Below are positions 24,790-36,987 of a stretch of 64,000 nucleotides of DNA, piece after piece. The notes under the pieces were generated by a model. That model ran no database searches. It saw nothing but the letters and a program-made list of their open reading frames with translations, and was not told the origin of the DNA. This DNA comes from Epiperipatus broadwayi. Lineage: Eukaryota; Onychophora; Udeonychophora; Euonychophora; Peripatidae. The stretch is from assembly GCA_028023455.1 (NCBI GenBank), contig JAQFVV010006255.1:3162001-3226000 (forward strand). The letters are read 5' to 3'. How positions within the stretch are numbered: position 1 is the first letter of the stretch; each line of letters begins with the position of its first letter. A program made the position numbers and the translations under genes.

Positions 24790-25600
24790 TTATTGATATT
24801 AGCGGACATTTATTTTGTTTTATATATATATATATAGAGTATTTTTGAATATTTTTGCTAAAAATGTTTACTATAACTTTTAAATGGAAAAACTTCATGT
24901 AAATCGTTGAAAACTATTTAGATTAATTTTAAAATTCAGATATTGATATGCTATTTTGTATTTTGATATTTCCATTCAGAAAACATTACTACTTTTTTCA
25001 AATCATACATAAACCATAATTGAAAGGCGAAAATAAGTAAAAGATTAACAAAATTTAATTTTTTAATGCAGAATCATGTTAATTAAATCTAAGACATTCT
25101 TAACACTTTATATATAATATTTGTTTCTACAATAATAATCTAATATAAAGATTATTAAAAAATCTTTAAAAACAGCATTACAAATTATTATATACCCTCA
25201 ATCACCACATACAATGGACTTTACATAAGGATTCAACAACCGATTTTTAATCATCAATTTCTACCCACTATTTCAAATAACAACATTCTACAAAATTAAT
25301 TTTTTTAAAAATGTCCCCATTTTTCTAAATAGGTGGCCATTTTGTAAGACTAATCGAGGCTTAAAAATGACTTCAACTATTATAATTTCTTTCCACTTCT
25401 TTTCCTGTTTTGTACTGATTATTTGTTGAAACTATAAGATTTATATGAAAGCTAGAAAGTATTTAAAATAAAAAAAATAAAAGCTATATTATTATTGTTA
25501 TTGTAAAAAAAAAATCATTTAAAGTATAGTTAATAAAGAATGATAATTTATATTAACTGGATAAATAAGCTAGCCAATACATGATGTGTATGCATGATAC
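24790..25600. other. AT-rich DNA, nothing recognised
   Basis: Low-complexity AT-rich sequence between the PLE palindrome and the left arm of the large inverted duplication. Confidence 0.5.
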
Positions 25601-28255
25601 AATAAATAGATAATTATATACAAAATATACGCATCAATATTAAAATATTTTGTAAAATTAATAACGTTATTTGGTATCTAAAATAAATAAAAAAATGTTT
25701 GTTGTTTTAGATTATTAAATAATTATTATTAAAATATATATGTATTATTTTTATTTATGTAAATTAATTGATTTATAAGAATGCTAGGCATAAAGTGAAA
25801 AAAATAATAAAAATCTATTCAAATGATTGCCTGTTTTGTAAAAGTTCATGATTTTTAATAAAAAGAAAAAAGAAAAAAAAAGGATTACGTTCAACTGAAT
25901 AACATGTACTTTCAAATCTCCTGTTTTTAAAACTGAACTGTGTAATAATCATACATTTTAAGTAATCAGAAATCAAAACTATGGATTGCTAAATTAATAA
26001 ATTAGAGGAAAGGCTTATCTTTTTATATAACATTTTCCAGGAAATCAGATAAAAGGATTAACATGAAATGATTAAATTATATGACACAAATCGCTCTCAT
26101 CAAAATTAATGTTGTGGCTTAGTATGAGATAATAATTATACAACACAAACTCTCTTCAAAATAAATGAAAAGTCATAGCATGGAAAGTCTAACATTAAAA
26201 ATATAACATGGAATAAGTATTGTGTAATACACAAAATTAATGGATATATCAATTTAGAATACTTTTGATCGACAAGAAAGCAAAAGAAAATATTGTTCAA
26301 AAACAATACCAGATACTGAAAGTTAATGTTTACTAACAAAACTCCATTATTATTATATTAGTTTCAATGGATTATTGGTGAGCTCTGAAGAAAAAAATAT
26401 GTGTAGACAATTAATAATTTTTATTCAATATCACACTACCCAGAGCAAATAAAAAATGGTAATATTATTGTTTTTAATCTATAAAAAATAATAATTTCCT
26501 AATGCATTCTTTGTAAAGTAATGTTAATAATACTTTTGCTTCACAAATATCAATGATAAAAAATATTAATTACTGCTTAACTCTCTGGCATTTCTTTTGC
26601 AATTCATTATTTTCTTTGTTCTCATATTCAACATAGAATTTAAGACCAAATCATTATTACTTATCAGAAAATAATAAATTTGACTTCCTTTGATTTACTA
26701 CTGAAATAAATTTTAAATGTTCACATTTTCTTTCTATAAACATATAAAAAATTAGATCATAATTAAAACAAAAAGATTATACATAATCATTTTTAGAAAG
26801 ATTATTTTAATTTTAAAAAATCAATGAAATCTTCATTATTTGCCATTTAAAAAAAAAATCTGAATGAATATTTATTTATTTCTCTTAAAATTTTTCAATA
26901 TTTATTGCAAAATTATGATAATTTCATACTCGTTATTATAATTAGATTGCTTATGTAGAAAGCTAAACTTCTAAATAGCTTTAGGGAAGATTTGCATTGT
27001 CTGCTAATATAATATTCTATTTTTGAAAATAAAATATTTCCATTCAAAATAAATTATTAATAATTTATATTTTGATTTCTAAGAAATATTGTATAAATTA
27101 TTCTATAAAAATATCTAGAATTGTAATAAATTTACAAATAAACATGTTTTGATTATTCAAACCATTTTCCTTAAACAATGTCTTAAAAATTATGATGTCA
27201 AAAATCTGTCATAATACAACAGAAGTACTTGTCAGAGGGAGCTAAATTCTATTGTTATAAGGAATTTTATGATTTTCTTGCCATCTATGGAATTTTTTCC
27301 AAACTAAAATTTTATATTATAACGTATATAGGAAAATATGCATATTACAGTATAAATTTTGCGGAAATTTTCACTAGGAGTGAATTAATGATAAAACAAA
27401 GTAATTTGTATAAAAATTAAATATTGTTAATATGCATATACAAATTGATTATAAAGGTGATTATTTTAATTAAGTTATTTTTTTCTTATTAACATGACAA
27501 ACATAAACATATATAATCAATAAATATAATTATAGGTATTAACTTTTGATATACTTTAAAGATGTATAACTTGAAGCAGAGTTGAATTATGCATTTTTAA
27601 TCTTTATCATATGAGGAAAGTTAAATATTGTCACATCTTAATGAGATATACTTCTGCTCTGTTTCACAATTATAATACCCAACACAATCGAAATTGTAAA
27701 TGATAAATATTTTTGATTATTTCAATTATTGTATAAGAATAAATTTTAATAAAAAACTTGAAATATTTTATACTAAAACAGCAATTTAATTTTAACAGAA
27801 ATGAAATATACTTTTAGGAATATAAAATTACTATTGATATTGATAATTGGTATAATTATGAAATTATTGCTTTTATTATCTTATTTAGTGTTTTAATTAT
27901 CATAATCATAATGCATATTTTGTATAATAAAATTATTATTATCATTTACCATTGTATCTTTGATCTCTAAATTTATTTAGTTCACTATTTTATTTTGGAG
28001 TTAGTGCAAAATCTGCCAGGTGATGGATATTAAATATGGGTTTGTTACATCTATTCATTGTGTTATTCTTATTTTAATATTGTAATATAAAAGTTTAAAG
28101 CATTTATAAATTCTACATACACCTTCATTACAGGCTATAAGGTCATTGTAACTGGATTAATAGGTGGCATTCACTTGGTTGTACAATAAATACCTAGCTT
28201 GCATAATGCTCATCTTCATGATTATTAAATTATAAAGGTTTGCAGGTTGGAATAT
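25600..28255 (+). repeat. Large inverted duplication, left arm
   Basis: Reverse-complement similarity to 38,775-41,400 runs collinearly through several blocks: 25,730-26,050 with 40,860-41,170; 26,060-26,510 with 40,437-40,860; 27,425-27,900 with 39,120-39,625; 27,900-28,250 with 38,780-39,120. Identity looks like 70-80% with many small indels, so it is old. A ~0.85-kb stretch (about 26,570-27,420) has no counterpart. I see no protein-coding content. This arm preserves the empty sites of two insertions found in the right arm. Confidence 0.75.
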
Positions 28256-28257
28256 TG

Positions 28258-28385
28258 CTTTAAAAATATGTCTGAAAATTTGATCTGTTAACTATTATAC
28301 TAAATTTAGTCCAGAATCTGAAATAAGCGTCTGTCTGTCCAGTTTTATATCTGGCATCATCAGAAGTGACAGGTTGAGCTTTTAT
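28258..28385 (-). repeat. PLE 3' terminal segment (direct copy at 34,819-34,942)
   Basis: About 125 bp closely matching 34,819-34,942. It includes the end of the PLE coding region and the following sequence on the minus strand: CTGATGA (28,357-28,363 reversed), T, a hairpin GCCAG/CTGG and then agacagacgctt. The two copies differ at only a few positions. Confidence 0.7.
28327..28370 (-). other. Decayed hammerhead-like motif overlapping the PLE stop
   Basis: Minus strand: exact CTGATGA, an extra T, stem II GCCAG ... CTGG, but then ACAGACAG instead of GAA plus a self-complementary hexamer, and no stem I partner. Core and hairpin are kept while the 3' half is lost, so it is probably a dead copy. 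Confidence 0.35.
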
Positions 28386-28680
28386 AAAAGATAACCTCTG
28401 CATTGTCTAATAATATTTTATGACCTGTATTTAGTTCATGAATATACAAAACTGAATTATGATGTCTATTTTTAACTCTAGGAGTATAAATCTTAATTCT
28501 TTCATTAAGACTTAATTTATTTTGATATATACATTTTATAACAACTACAAGGAATCTTATAAACTGCACCAGAAATAGATTCTCTATGGACTGTTTTGAA
28601 TTATGAAGTATAAATAATTGAAAATCACTAAAAACCATATAAACCTTATTTAAAATATAAATGCCCAAAATAACAAAATT
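28357..28680 (-). pseudogene. PLE GIY-YIG endonuclease remnant
   Basis: On the minus strand AVYKIPCSCYKMYI (the PLE Y-x-I-P-C start of the GIY-YIG domain, about 28,575-28,535) is followed, after a frame change, by KLSLNERIKIYTPRVKNRHH, then NSVLYIHELNTGHKILLDNA and EVIFYKS, ending at a TGA (28,360-28,362). Arg in NERIK and the TGHKI segment match the conserved domain. The YIG glycine is lost. The RT part is absent. The stop codon overlaps a CTGATGA sequence. Confidence 0.7.
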
Positions 28681-28689
28681 AAATTTTTT

Positions 28690-29740
28690 TTCGCTAGTAT
28701 TATAATGTTATATGATTTTTTATTTATTTATTATTATTTGTATAGTAGTATGTAATTGTACTTATGGAAATTTTAATTTCACCAAAAAAAAAAATGCATA
28801 ATTTTAAGTAAAATATTATCAGCAAAAAATGATTTATCCATATATATTATTAAAACTATATTTTATCACATTGTATAACATTTTTTGATCTATTTTTTAT
28901 TTAATTAAAATTAAATTTTTGTAAAAGAAAGGGCAATATAATTACAATTTTTTAACAGCACTGCAAAAAAAAAGTTTTATTAGTTAGATAATTATAATAT
29001 TGTTCACAAAAGTGCCCCCAATATATATATATATAGTTAGCTTATTTTTACTGCATCATTCCCCAATATATATATATATAGTTAGCTTATTTTTACTGCA
29101 TCATTCATTTGAATTTAATAAATTATGATTGAGTAAAATATCAATCTCATCTGATATAGAATTAAGTTGGTGACAACATATTGCTTTTTTTTTTAAATAT
29201 AGAAAGTGAAATATTTAAATTATATATTGTATTTACACAGAAGTTAGTATTTTTTTCATTACTAAAATGTATTGCAAAGTATTTATTTATTAATTATCAC
29301 TACATTTAAATTTTAAGTATTATTTTTTTAATCAAATTTAATTTTATATATATGTTAAATGTGAAGTAATGAATTAAATTTTTGCCATAGGAAATTATTA
29401 TATATTTTTTATTTCTTATATGAGATTTTTGACTTACAAATTGTTTTGAGGAACTAATTGACTACACTCTCTGGAAAAACTGTATATTATTTTTAAAAAA
29501 ATTAATGGAAGTAGAATTATTAATAATTTATTTTAAAAAAGTTTAATTATTTTCCTTTTTTTTTTTTTTTTACAAAAGTTATTGATTGGAAATCAAAAAA
29601 AATCTAATATAATACAATAGGAAATAGAGTTTCAGTTATGAAAAAATAAAAATTCATTTTAAAAAAAGATATTTAAAATGATTAAGGTTTGTTAAAAATA
29701 ATTGATGTTATCACATTTTTTTACAAAATATTTTAAAAAA
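28690..29740. other. AT-rich DNA with a 2 x 45-bp tandem repeat
   Basis: No coding sequence. The only structure seen is a perfect 45-bp duplication at 29,016-29,105 (unit starts ccccaatat, ends ctgcatcatt). Confidence 0.6.
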
Positions 29741-29755
29741 AGTATTAAAATAATG

Positions 29756-32339
29756 ATGGTGTATCGGACAGAGTGGCAAGATTAGTTATACAACTTAATA
29801 GCAGATACCAAATGCAGATAATTCAGGTTTATGCCCCAACAAGTTCTCATAGTGATGAAGTAGTAGAAGATTTTTATATGGATGTACAAAAGGCTTTTGA
29901 TCAGAGTAAACAACATTTTAAAATTGTTATGGGAGACTTTAATGCTAGAATTGGTAAACAAATGAAAGATAAAAGTGCTGTAGGTAATTTTGGTTATGGT
30001 AATAGAAATGAGAAAGGACATAGACTTGTGGAGTTTGCAGAAAAAGAAAAACTTTATATTATGAATTCTTTTTTTGAGAAAAATGTTAAAAGGAAATGGA
30101 CATGGAAGCATCCAAATGAAGGTACAGCAGAATTGAATTATATTTTGACTAACAGGAAATACATATTTCAAGATTGTAATGTTCTTAATAAATTTAACAC
30201 AGGAAGTGATCATCGATTAGTAAGGTGTAAGATACGTGTTAATGTGAAACTAGAGAGACAAAAATTATTAAGAAAAACAATATTTACAGTTGATATTCCT
30301 AATCTTCAGAAACATTCTAATGAATTTAAATTAGAACTTACAAATCGGTTTCAAGTATTAGTAGATTTTGAACATGATTCAGATTTGAATGAAATTAATA
30401 AGAAAATAACTGATACACTTTTAAAAACTGCAACAAAGATAGCTGGTAGAAAAAAGCAGCAAGTGACCAATAAAATTTCTACTGAGACTAGAGAATTTAT
30501 GAAGAAAAGAAGGAATATGAAGATGTACAAAAATGATGCATTAAAAAGAATTGAATATCTCGAATTTTGTAAAATGGTGCAGAAAAGAGTTGAAAATGAT
30601 ATAAGAAAGTATAACTGTGAACTAGAAAGGAAAGCTGTAGAAGAAAATAAAAGTTTTAAGAATGTAAAACAACATTTTGGTATTGCTAGGAAATTTATAT
30701 CAGCAATAAGAAAAAAAGATGGAATTGTTACTAAAAAGAGAGATGACATCATGAAATTGGTAGAAGATTTTTATCAAGAATTATATAGTAATAAAGAACA
30801 AGTACCTCCTATATCTATTACATCTTCCGAATTGCCCAGAATTTTAAATGAAGAAGTGAGACACGCAATTAAATGTATGAAGAAAGGAAAGGCTCCAGGT
30901 AATGATGGAATTATAATTGGTATATTAAAAAAAGCAGGTGAAGAAATAGAATTTTTTTTAGCAAAGTTATATACCAAATGTCTAAATGATAAAGTTGTAC
31001 CGGATGATTGGAAGAATGCAGTAATAATATTAATATTTAAAAAAGGTGATAAAGAAGATATTAGAAATTACAGACCTATCAGCCTTTTATCAGTTTTATA
31101 TAAAATTTTTCCCAATATATTTACAACTCATCTACAGAGAACATTGGATTTCCACCAACCAAGAGAACAAGCTGGATTTAAAAGTGGTTTTAGTACAGTA
31201 GATCATATCCAGGTGTTGAGAGAAGTTATAGAAAAGACGAATGAATATGAGTTGTCATTATGTTTTGGATTTGTAGATTATGAAAAGGCATTTGATTCTA
31301 TAAACATTTCTTCAGTGATTAAAGCATTGGATCATCAAGGTATAGATCCAGGATATTGTCATATTTTGAAGAATATTTATAAAAATGCAACAGCAACAAT
31401 TAGATTACATAATGATACTGGGAAAGTCAACATTGAGAAAGGTGTAAAACAAGGTGACTCCATATCTTCAAAACTTTTTACAACAGTGCTGCAAGAAGTA
31501 TTTTGTGGATTAAAATGGGAAACTAAAGGAGTGAAAATAAATGGAGATTATTTAAGTCATTTAGATTTCACAGATGATGTAGTTGTTTTTGCCAATAATG
31601 CTTCAGAGCTGCAGGATATGTTGCAGGAATTATCAGATGAAAGTAGGAAAGTAGGACTAAAGATAAATGTTAAAAAGACTAAAGTAATGTTTAATCGATT
31701 TGCTCAAAATATGAAAATAAAGATTGATTATGATGAATTAGAAGAAGTTAACAGTTACAAATACATTGGTCAGATTATTAATACAGATGGAAACATAATG
31801 GAAGAAATTAATCATAGAATTAAACTTGGTTGGAGTGCTTTTGGTAGAAATAACTTGATACTAAAAGGAAATATGCCTATGTGTTTGAAAAGGAAGGTTT
31901 TTAACAATTGTGTTTTACCAGTTCTTACTTATGGATCTGAGACTTGGACACTTAATAGAAGAGCAATACAGAGACTTCAGACCACTCAAAGAAGTATGGA
32001 GAGATGTATGTTGGGAGTAACACGAAGATATCGAAAACGCAATGTATGGGTAAGAGAACAAACAGGTGTTACTGACCTCATTGAAAAAATGAAAAGATTG
32101 AAGTGGAGTTGGGCTGGACATATTGCTAAAAGAGATGATAATAGATGGACAATTTAAATTTTAAACTGGATTCCAAGAGATTGTAAAAGACCCAGAAAGA
32201 GACCACATGTGAGATGGATGGATGAAATAAGAAAGTGTGCAGGGGCGATGTGGAGAAGAGAAGCTAAAGATCGGAGAAGATGGATTAAACTTGGAGAGAC
32301 CTTCATCCTGCAGTGGATTGATAATGGTTGATGATGATG
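29756..32339 (+). mobile_element. RTE-type LINE, best preserved copy, 12-bp TSD
   Basis: Bounded by attaaaataatg at 29,744-29,755 and 32,340-32,351. It is 5'-truncated within the endonuclease domain and ends in a short ATG-repeat tail (gttgatgatgatg), both typical of RTE retrotransposition primed at the target. One long ORF covers most of it. A GAA-to-TAA difference at 32,155 relative to the 20.3-kb copy stops the protein about 65 codons early. High similarity to the other copy suggests fairly recent activity of the family. Confidence 0.9.
29773..32157 (+). CDS. RTE endonuclease-reverse transcriptase, 794 aa, truncated
   Basis: The ORF2-type protein of an RTE LINE, which nicks DNA and copies its own RNA at the nick. 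Endonuclease: QVYAPTSSHSD (res. 19-28), GDFNARIG (54-61), LNYIL (121-125, usually with Asp), SDHRLV (145-150); the N-terminal part with the first catalytic Asn/Glu is missing. RT: KGKAPGNDGI (371-380), NYRPISLLSVLYK (432-444), VDYEKAFDSI (501-510, motif A Asp kept), GVKQGDSISSKLF (557-569), LDFTDDVVVF (598-607; catalytic DD kept, usual Ala is Thr). C-terminal LTYGSETWTL follows. The ATG at 29,773 is simply the first in frame; the true start is upstream of the truncation. Missing both ends, it is unlikely to be functional. Confidence 0.85.
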   Translation: MARLVIQLNSRYQMQIIQVYAPTSSHSDEVVEDFYMDVQKAFDQSKQHFKIVMGDFNARIGKQMKDKSAVGNFGYGNRNEKGHRLVEFAEKEKLYIMNSFFEKNVKRKWTWKHPNEGTAELNYILTNRKYIFQDCNVLNKFNTGSDHRLVRCKIRVNVKLERQKLLRKTIFTVDIPNLQKHSNEFKLELTNRFQVLVDFEHDSDLNEINKKITDTLLKTATKIAGRKKQQVTNKISTETREFMKKRRNMKMYKNDALKRIEYLEFCKMVQKRVENDIRKYNCELERKAVEENKSFKNVKQHFGIARKFISAIRKKDGIVTKKRDDIMKLVEDFYQELYSNKEQVPPISITSSELPRILNEEVRHAIKCMKKGKAPGNDGIIIGILKKAGEEIEFFLAKLYTKCLNDKVVPDDWKNAVIILIFKKGDKEDIRNYRPISLLSVLYKIFPNIFTTHLQRTLDFHQPREQAGFKSGFSTVDHIQVLREVIEKTNEYELSLCFGFVDYEKAFDSINISSVIKALDHQGIDPGYCHILKNIYKNATATIRLHNDTGKVNIEKGVKQGDSISSKLFTTVLQEVFCGLKWETKGVKINGDYLSHLDFTDDVVVFANNASELQDMLQELSDESRKVGLKINVKKTKVMFNRFAQNMKIKIDYDELEEVNSYKYIGQIINTDGNIMEEINHRIKLGWSAFGRNNLILKGNMPMCLKRKVFNNCVLPVLTYGSETWTLNRRAIQRLQTTQRSMERCMLGVTRRYRKRNVWVREQTGVTDLIEKMKRLKWSWAGHIAKRDDNRWTI

Positions 32340-32354
32340 ATTAAAATAATGCAT

Positions 32355-33306
32355 TTATGTTTACAGAAAATATTAATTTTTTTATTATTTTTTTAAAGTT
32401 GTTTTAAATAGGATTAAAAATACATTTAAAAAACTAGAAAAAAAAGTTAAACTTTTTAAAACCAAAAACATTGAATCCTTTACAAGGTCATTTATAAACA
32501 ATAAATATATTAATTCAAAGATATATTGAATATAAAAGTTTTAGTTGGTTTAGATTTTATACATTTTTTATGATTTTCATACACTAAGTAGAAGTAACTT
32601 TTAATGTATTATAAGTTTAAAAAACTAAAGACATTGTAATAAATAAATAACCAAAGGGTTAATTATTCAAAAATGTCATGTGACCAAAATTTTTACTAGA
32701 GTTTTTGGAGTTAAGAAAAAAGTTAAAATTATTGTAAACATCTATTAAAAATAGAAAACTTTATTTCCCTACTTATGCTGGAATCCATGTTGGGTTGATA
32801 AAAATATAAATATTTTTTTTTCAGATACTTGTAACAGTAATGAGCTAATGTTAGACATTAGAAAAAATAAAGACTCAAACACAATTATTTCATTAAATTT
32901 ACTCTTTTTGTTTTTCATTCTGTAAATTCATTAATTAAAGTTTCATATAATTTATTTTAAAAAAAACAATAATGTCATATTAAAATCCTACTTGAATCAT
33001 AGAAGTTCTGAAGCAATTTTTAAATTAATTTTAACTTAAAAACATCAAAAATAATTTGTTATATATGTAAATCTATATCATAATTTATATTTGTCAATTG
33101 TCACAACATATGCTATTTTATTTATATGCTATTCAAAAAATAAAAAAAGAAAACAAACAAAAAGTAAAAATATTAGAGTTTCATTAATTACAAAAGATGT
33201 AAACTTTATGCATATTTCTTTTCTAAGTCTAATTTCAATTTGTCAGATTTTGTGCTTCACTATAAATAACAAGCATAACTTTTTCAAATGATGAAATATT
33301 AAATAC
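32355..33306. other. AT-rich DNA, nothing recognised
   Basis: Low-complexity sequence only. Confidence 0.5.
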
Positions 33307-33321
33307 TTAAATATTAATGTA

Positions 33322-33748
33322 AAACTCACTATACATATTGCCACACACAGCAAGCTAGAGTAATCAATGGATTCCAGAAGGCTTGTGCATAAAATCCCCA
33401 TCTAGTGCCTACTCATCCAATATCTCCAGACTAGTTTCTGGGCTTGTGGCCTTCATCAGTGAGGAGCCTTGGATCTGAGAGCACTGCACCTAGATCTTAG
33501 GATCTAATGCAACCCTCCAGCAAACACCTTTTATCTCCATTTAACTACAAAACTATGAGTCAAACTGAAACTTGTCTGGGGATATTGGATGAGTAGGCAC
33601 TAGATGGGGATTTTATGTACAAGCCTTCTGGAATCCATTGATTACTCTAGCTTGCTGTGTGTGGTAATATGTATAGTGAGTTTTGCCTGTTTTAACAACA
33701 GTTATACACAAACATAAGAGGTGGTGGTCATGTGATGTTTATTGGCTT
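33322..33748. mobile_element. Foldback element with hammerhead-like motif, 15-bp TSD
   Basis: Flanked by ttaaatattaatgta at 33,307-33,321 and 33,749-33,763. The left arm (aaaactcactatac, then gccacacacagcaagctaga, through the hammerhead-like core) is mirrored on the right (tagcttgctgtgtgtgg, then gtatagtgagtttt), which has an extra end reading gttttaacaacagttat through ggtcatgtgatgtttattggctt. The right arm starts inside the motif (gaaacttgtctgggg), so only the left arm has the whole core. Long target-site duplications with a foldback structure point to target-primed retrotransposition, not a cut-and-paste transposon. Confidence 0.8.
33423..33465 (-). ncRNA. Hammerhead-like motif, foldback class (CUGAUGA)
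   Basis: Minus strand: stem I TCCTCA, core CTGATGA, extra A, stem II GGCC/GCCC around CACAA-type loop, A, GAA, self-complementary hexamer ACTAGT, C (position 17), stem I partner TGGAGA (TGGGGA in relatives). All invariant hammerhead core bases are present. The A on each side of stem II leaves an A-A mismatch at its base. Predicted cleavage would be after the C at 33,429. Confidence 0.5.
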
Positions 33749-33763
33749 TTAAATATTAATGTA

Positions 33764-34480
33764 CTTGACAAATCAAACTTTAATAATTATTTAGTTATCA
33801 TGAAACTATTAAATTTTGTATACTATAGTTTTGATATATAACTAAATTTATTTAAAGACTAAAAATACTTTTTTCTCTTGATCAACTTTCTCAAATATCA
33901 TGGATGACCTTCATGCTCTTTAAATGTACATGCTATTAAAGTTAAATGATGTTCACAATTTCTTTTTATAAATCAAATCTAATACACATATTTTTGCTTC
34001 ATTAATAATTTAAAATTTTATTTGAAGTAAAGCCAGAAATCATAGCATTGTTACAAAAATTAAAGAATTTATTAAATGCTTGCCACAAGTGATAAAATGA
34101 TAATTATTAACTTAATTTTCAATATAAACAAAATAAACTGTTTGCTTAGGAAAAATGAATAATCTTTGTATGAAATATTGAAAAAATGGGTCTGTTTTTA
34201 TAGCAATATAAAATTGAATGAATACTTTTACATGTAAACATATATAGTCATTGGATTATTTTATTTTTTAAGAAATGTTTTTGCTCATGATATTAATTTG
34301 TTTTGGTACATGATACAAGCATATGTATTGTCTACATATGCAGGTTGAAAAGTACTGCAAATGTACAAAATACTACAATAAACACTATATATTTAAACAA
34401 AGCATTACATATTGCTTATAATACTTTTTTCATATACACTTCAATGCAAACAAATTTTCTTAAAAAAACTTCTTTATTTT
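33764..34480. other. AT-rich DNA, nothing recognised
   Basis: No coding sequence or repeat recognised. Confidence 0.5.
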
Positions 34481-34487
34481 TGTTACA

Positions 34488-34520
34488 GTTTTGACTGTCC
34501 AGAGTCTTCATCAGAGCTTT
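34488..34520 (-). other. Isolated hammerhead-like core
   Basis: Minus strand: CTGATGA, extra A, hairpin GACT/AGTC with loop CTGGAC, then AAAAC where GAAAC is expected. The core and a perfect 4-bp stem II are present, but no stem I partner is seen downstream. The same GACT ... AGTC hairpin recurs in the right arm of the 37-kb PLE (37,285-37,305). Confidence 0.35.
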
Positions 34521-34818
34521 ATCCATCCTCCTCTGCTTTAAATAAAATGACTAACAAAACAGTGTGAATAAAGCATGAGTAATTATCCATTTATTTGTGT
34601 CATCAATTAAAGGCTTGAATAAAATATAGTAAATATCTGATTTCCCATTATATTGTAAAATTTGATAATAGCATTTATTTATCACTGAATAAACAAAATA
34701 TTGTATAATTACAAAAACACAACTGCTTTCAAAATCTTTATTTTTAAAAAATCTCATGTTTACAGAATTTTTTAATTCTGTGACTTGTAAAGTGAATTAC
34801 TTATACAAATAATATAGC

Positions 34819-34942
34819 TTTAAAAATATGTTCGAAAATTTGATATGTTAACTATTATACTAAATTTAGACCAGAATCTGAAATAAGCATCTGTCTGTCT
34901 AGTTTTATATCTGGCATCATCAGAAGTGACATGTTGAGCTTT
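34819..34942 (-). mobile_element. PLE 3' terminal fragment
   Basis: A direct copy of 28,258-28,385 with a few substitutions. The coding part is almost entirely gone; it keeps CTGATGA and its GCCAG-type hairpin. Probably a severely 5'-truncated PLE insertion. Confidence 0.65.
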
Positions 34943-34944
34943 TG

Positions 34945-36900
34945 TGCAGAAAATTTTAATTTCTGAGTCTATTATTCTTCCACTGTGCTAAAACATACAG
35001 AATAATAAAAGATACACAAAATTTCTCAATTGTTCAATAAAGTTACAAGAAAATAACTAATAGAATTCATAATAGAAAAAAGTATAACCGAATATGATTT
35101 AGACTCTTCAAAACCTTTTCTGTTACTTTAAAAGGACATCTATGTTGCAATAAATTAAAGTTCAAACTTAAGTGACAGTTATTTATGTTATCTTAGTTTT
35201 ATTTTTATAACAACTTAAAAATGTATATCTGTGAATTAATTTCGGCTAATCTAAAGTTAAATATTAATATCTGTTTAATATATTTATATTTATAGAAACA
35301 TATAATAATAAAAAAAAAATAAGACAATAATATCTATTTAAATCGCCTTATGCAAATAAAAAGAGCATAGAATGCATTTGATGAGCTTAGATAAATTCTC
35401 TCTCCTGTAATACTTATGTTTGTATAATTTGAACATCAGGATACGATGGACTTAAGCAAAAGGTTGATTTGTATGTAACAAGTAAATTCACTTGTTTTTT
35501 TAAATCTTTGCTTACGAGCGAGTGCCCTTCAATTTGTTAAAACAACGCATGTGTGGAAATTAATTTGCTCCAGGAGATATATACTTGTTTGTTTTTTTAT
35601 TTTTTAAAAAAGCTTCTATTTAGTGACTTATTTATTGTGAAAAGTTGTCTATTTTAAAATGTGTTACAAAAAATGTATTAAGAATAACAAGAAGAGTGAA
35701 ACAAAATTGGCAGTTTTAAACCCACTAACATTGCAGATTATATTATAAATATTCTATTTAAAAAGATATTAGCAATAGGAAAGGCAAGCAATTATCCACC
35801 ACATAAAAAAAATACGCATTTTCTAAAATTGAGGTGGATATTGAAATCAAAAACTTTTCCAAATCCCTATGGAAAAACACATCGATGGAAAGTATTTAAG
35901 AGGCTTTTATTTAACAGGTGAATGAACTGATAATGACAGTAATATCAAAAAAAATGTCTGAACTATTTCTAGTTAACTGTATTATTCTTCCAGAGATTTT
36001 TTTTTTTTTTACAAAATACTTTACTTCACTGTATTTCTTTATTATTTAAAATAGAATTACTTTCAAATTATACTTTTCTCACAACATATATATATATACA
36101 AGATGTACTTCGGTACAAAAAAAAAAAATCAAAGAAACTTTATTTTTAACTTTTCTGTATTTTCATCTAAGGGGTCATATATAATATTTTTGATTTATTT
36201 AATATTTGTTTTTTAACGGAGAGATTACCGCGAAACTTCTGTTTTCACAAAAAAAGAAAATTTGTTGAAAAAATAATATTAAACATTTGAATGATGAATT
36301 GTTCTGGGAATGTTGGATTGGAAAGTTAGACTTTTTTTCTTCTGAGTTTTGGGATGCTAAGACTTTACTGCTCATCATGCCACATATCTTGGCACAACCG
36401 TAAGAGCTCACATCGTGACTAAGCTGACTGGCGCCAGAAAAATCTTAGTAAGAAGCGGGTTTCAAAAAGAGCGTTCGTATTTACTGCTCTTATGCAATGT
36501 ACGTCCCTACTGATCTTCTAACCTCTTTCAACGACTTTGATGAAAAAAAACATGCAATTTAAAAAAGATTTTCCAAATTTCAGTGTTAAATCCATTCTAG
36601 AAAGCTTGATTGTCCTTTAGGACTAATAAATTGTCATCTAATCTATATTCTTTTATTTTTGGAAGTTAATGGTGCCACATACCTTTTCAGCTGGATAATT
36701 TTAAATATATATGTATATTGCGTGCATAATATATAAAAAGGATTAAGATTTCAAAACATAAAACGATAAATTTTAGAATGAAAACAACATATTTTTTTAA
36801 ATTTAAGATTAATTCTCTAAGGTAAATCTTTTGTTAAATATTTTTGTTTAGTAGTCATTCTCTTTATATATGTAATAATATTATAATTCGATGTCTGTAT
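34945..36900. other. Unique DNA with a CpG-richer segment (35.42-36.55 kb)
   Basis: From about 35,420 to 36,550 CG dinucleotides are clearly commoner than in the flanks (for example around 35,517, 36,220-36,235, 36,400-36,480). On the minus strand an open segment reads MMSSKVLASQNSEEKKSNFP at about 36,372-36,313, preceded by a cgccag splice-acceptor-like sequence at about 36,433. This might be an exon or promoter of a host gene, but no family is recognised. Confidence 0.3.
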
Positions 36901-36987
36901 TTCTTCAAATCAATATACATAATCTTATAATTGAATATTTATAAATACAGTAATTAGATATATGTAAACTTTAAAATTTTTATCCAC

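Noticed and set aside
33423-33465. A longer stem III in the foldback motif, pairing CTAGT with a downstream ACTAG before TGGGGA
   Set aside because: This fold puts A where U16.1 is required in all copies. The hexamer ACTAGT, C17, TGGGGA reading satisfies the hammerhead rules without that problem.
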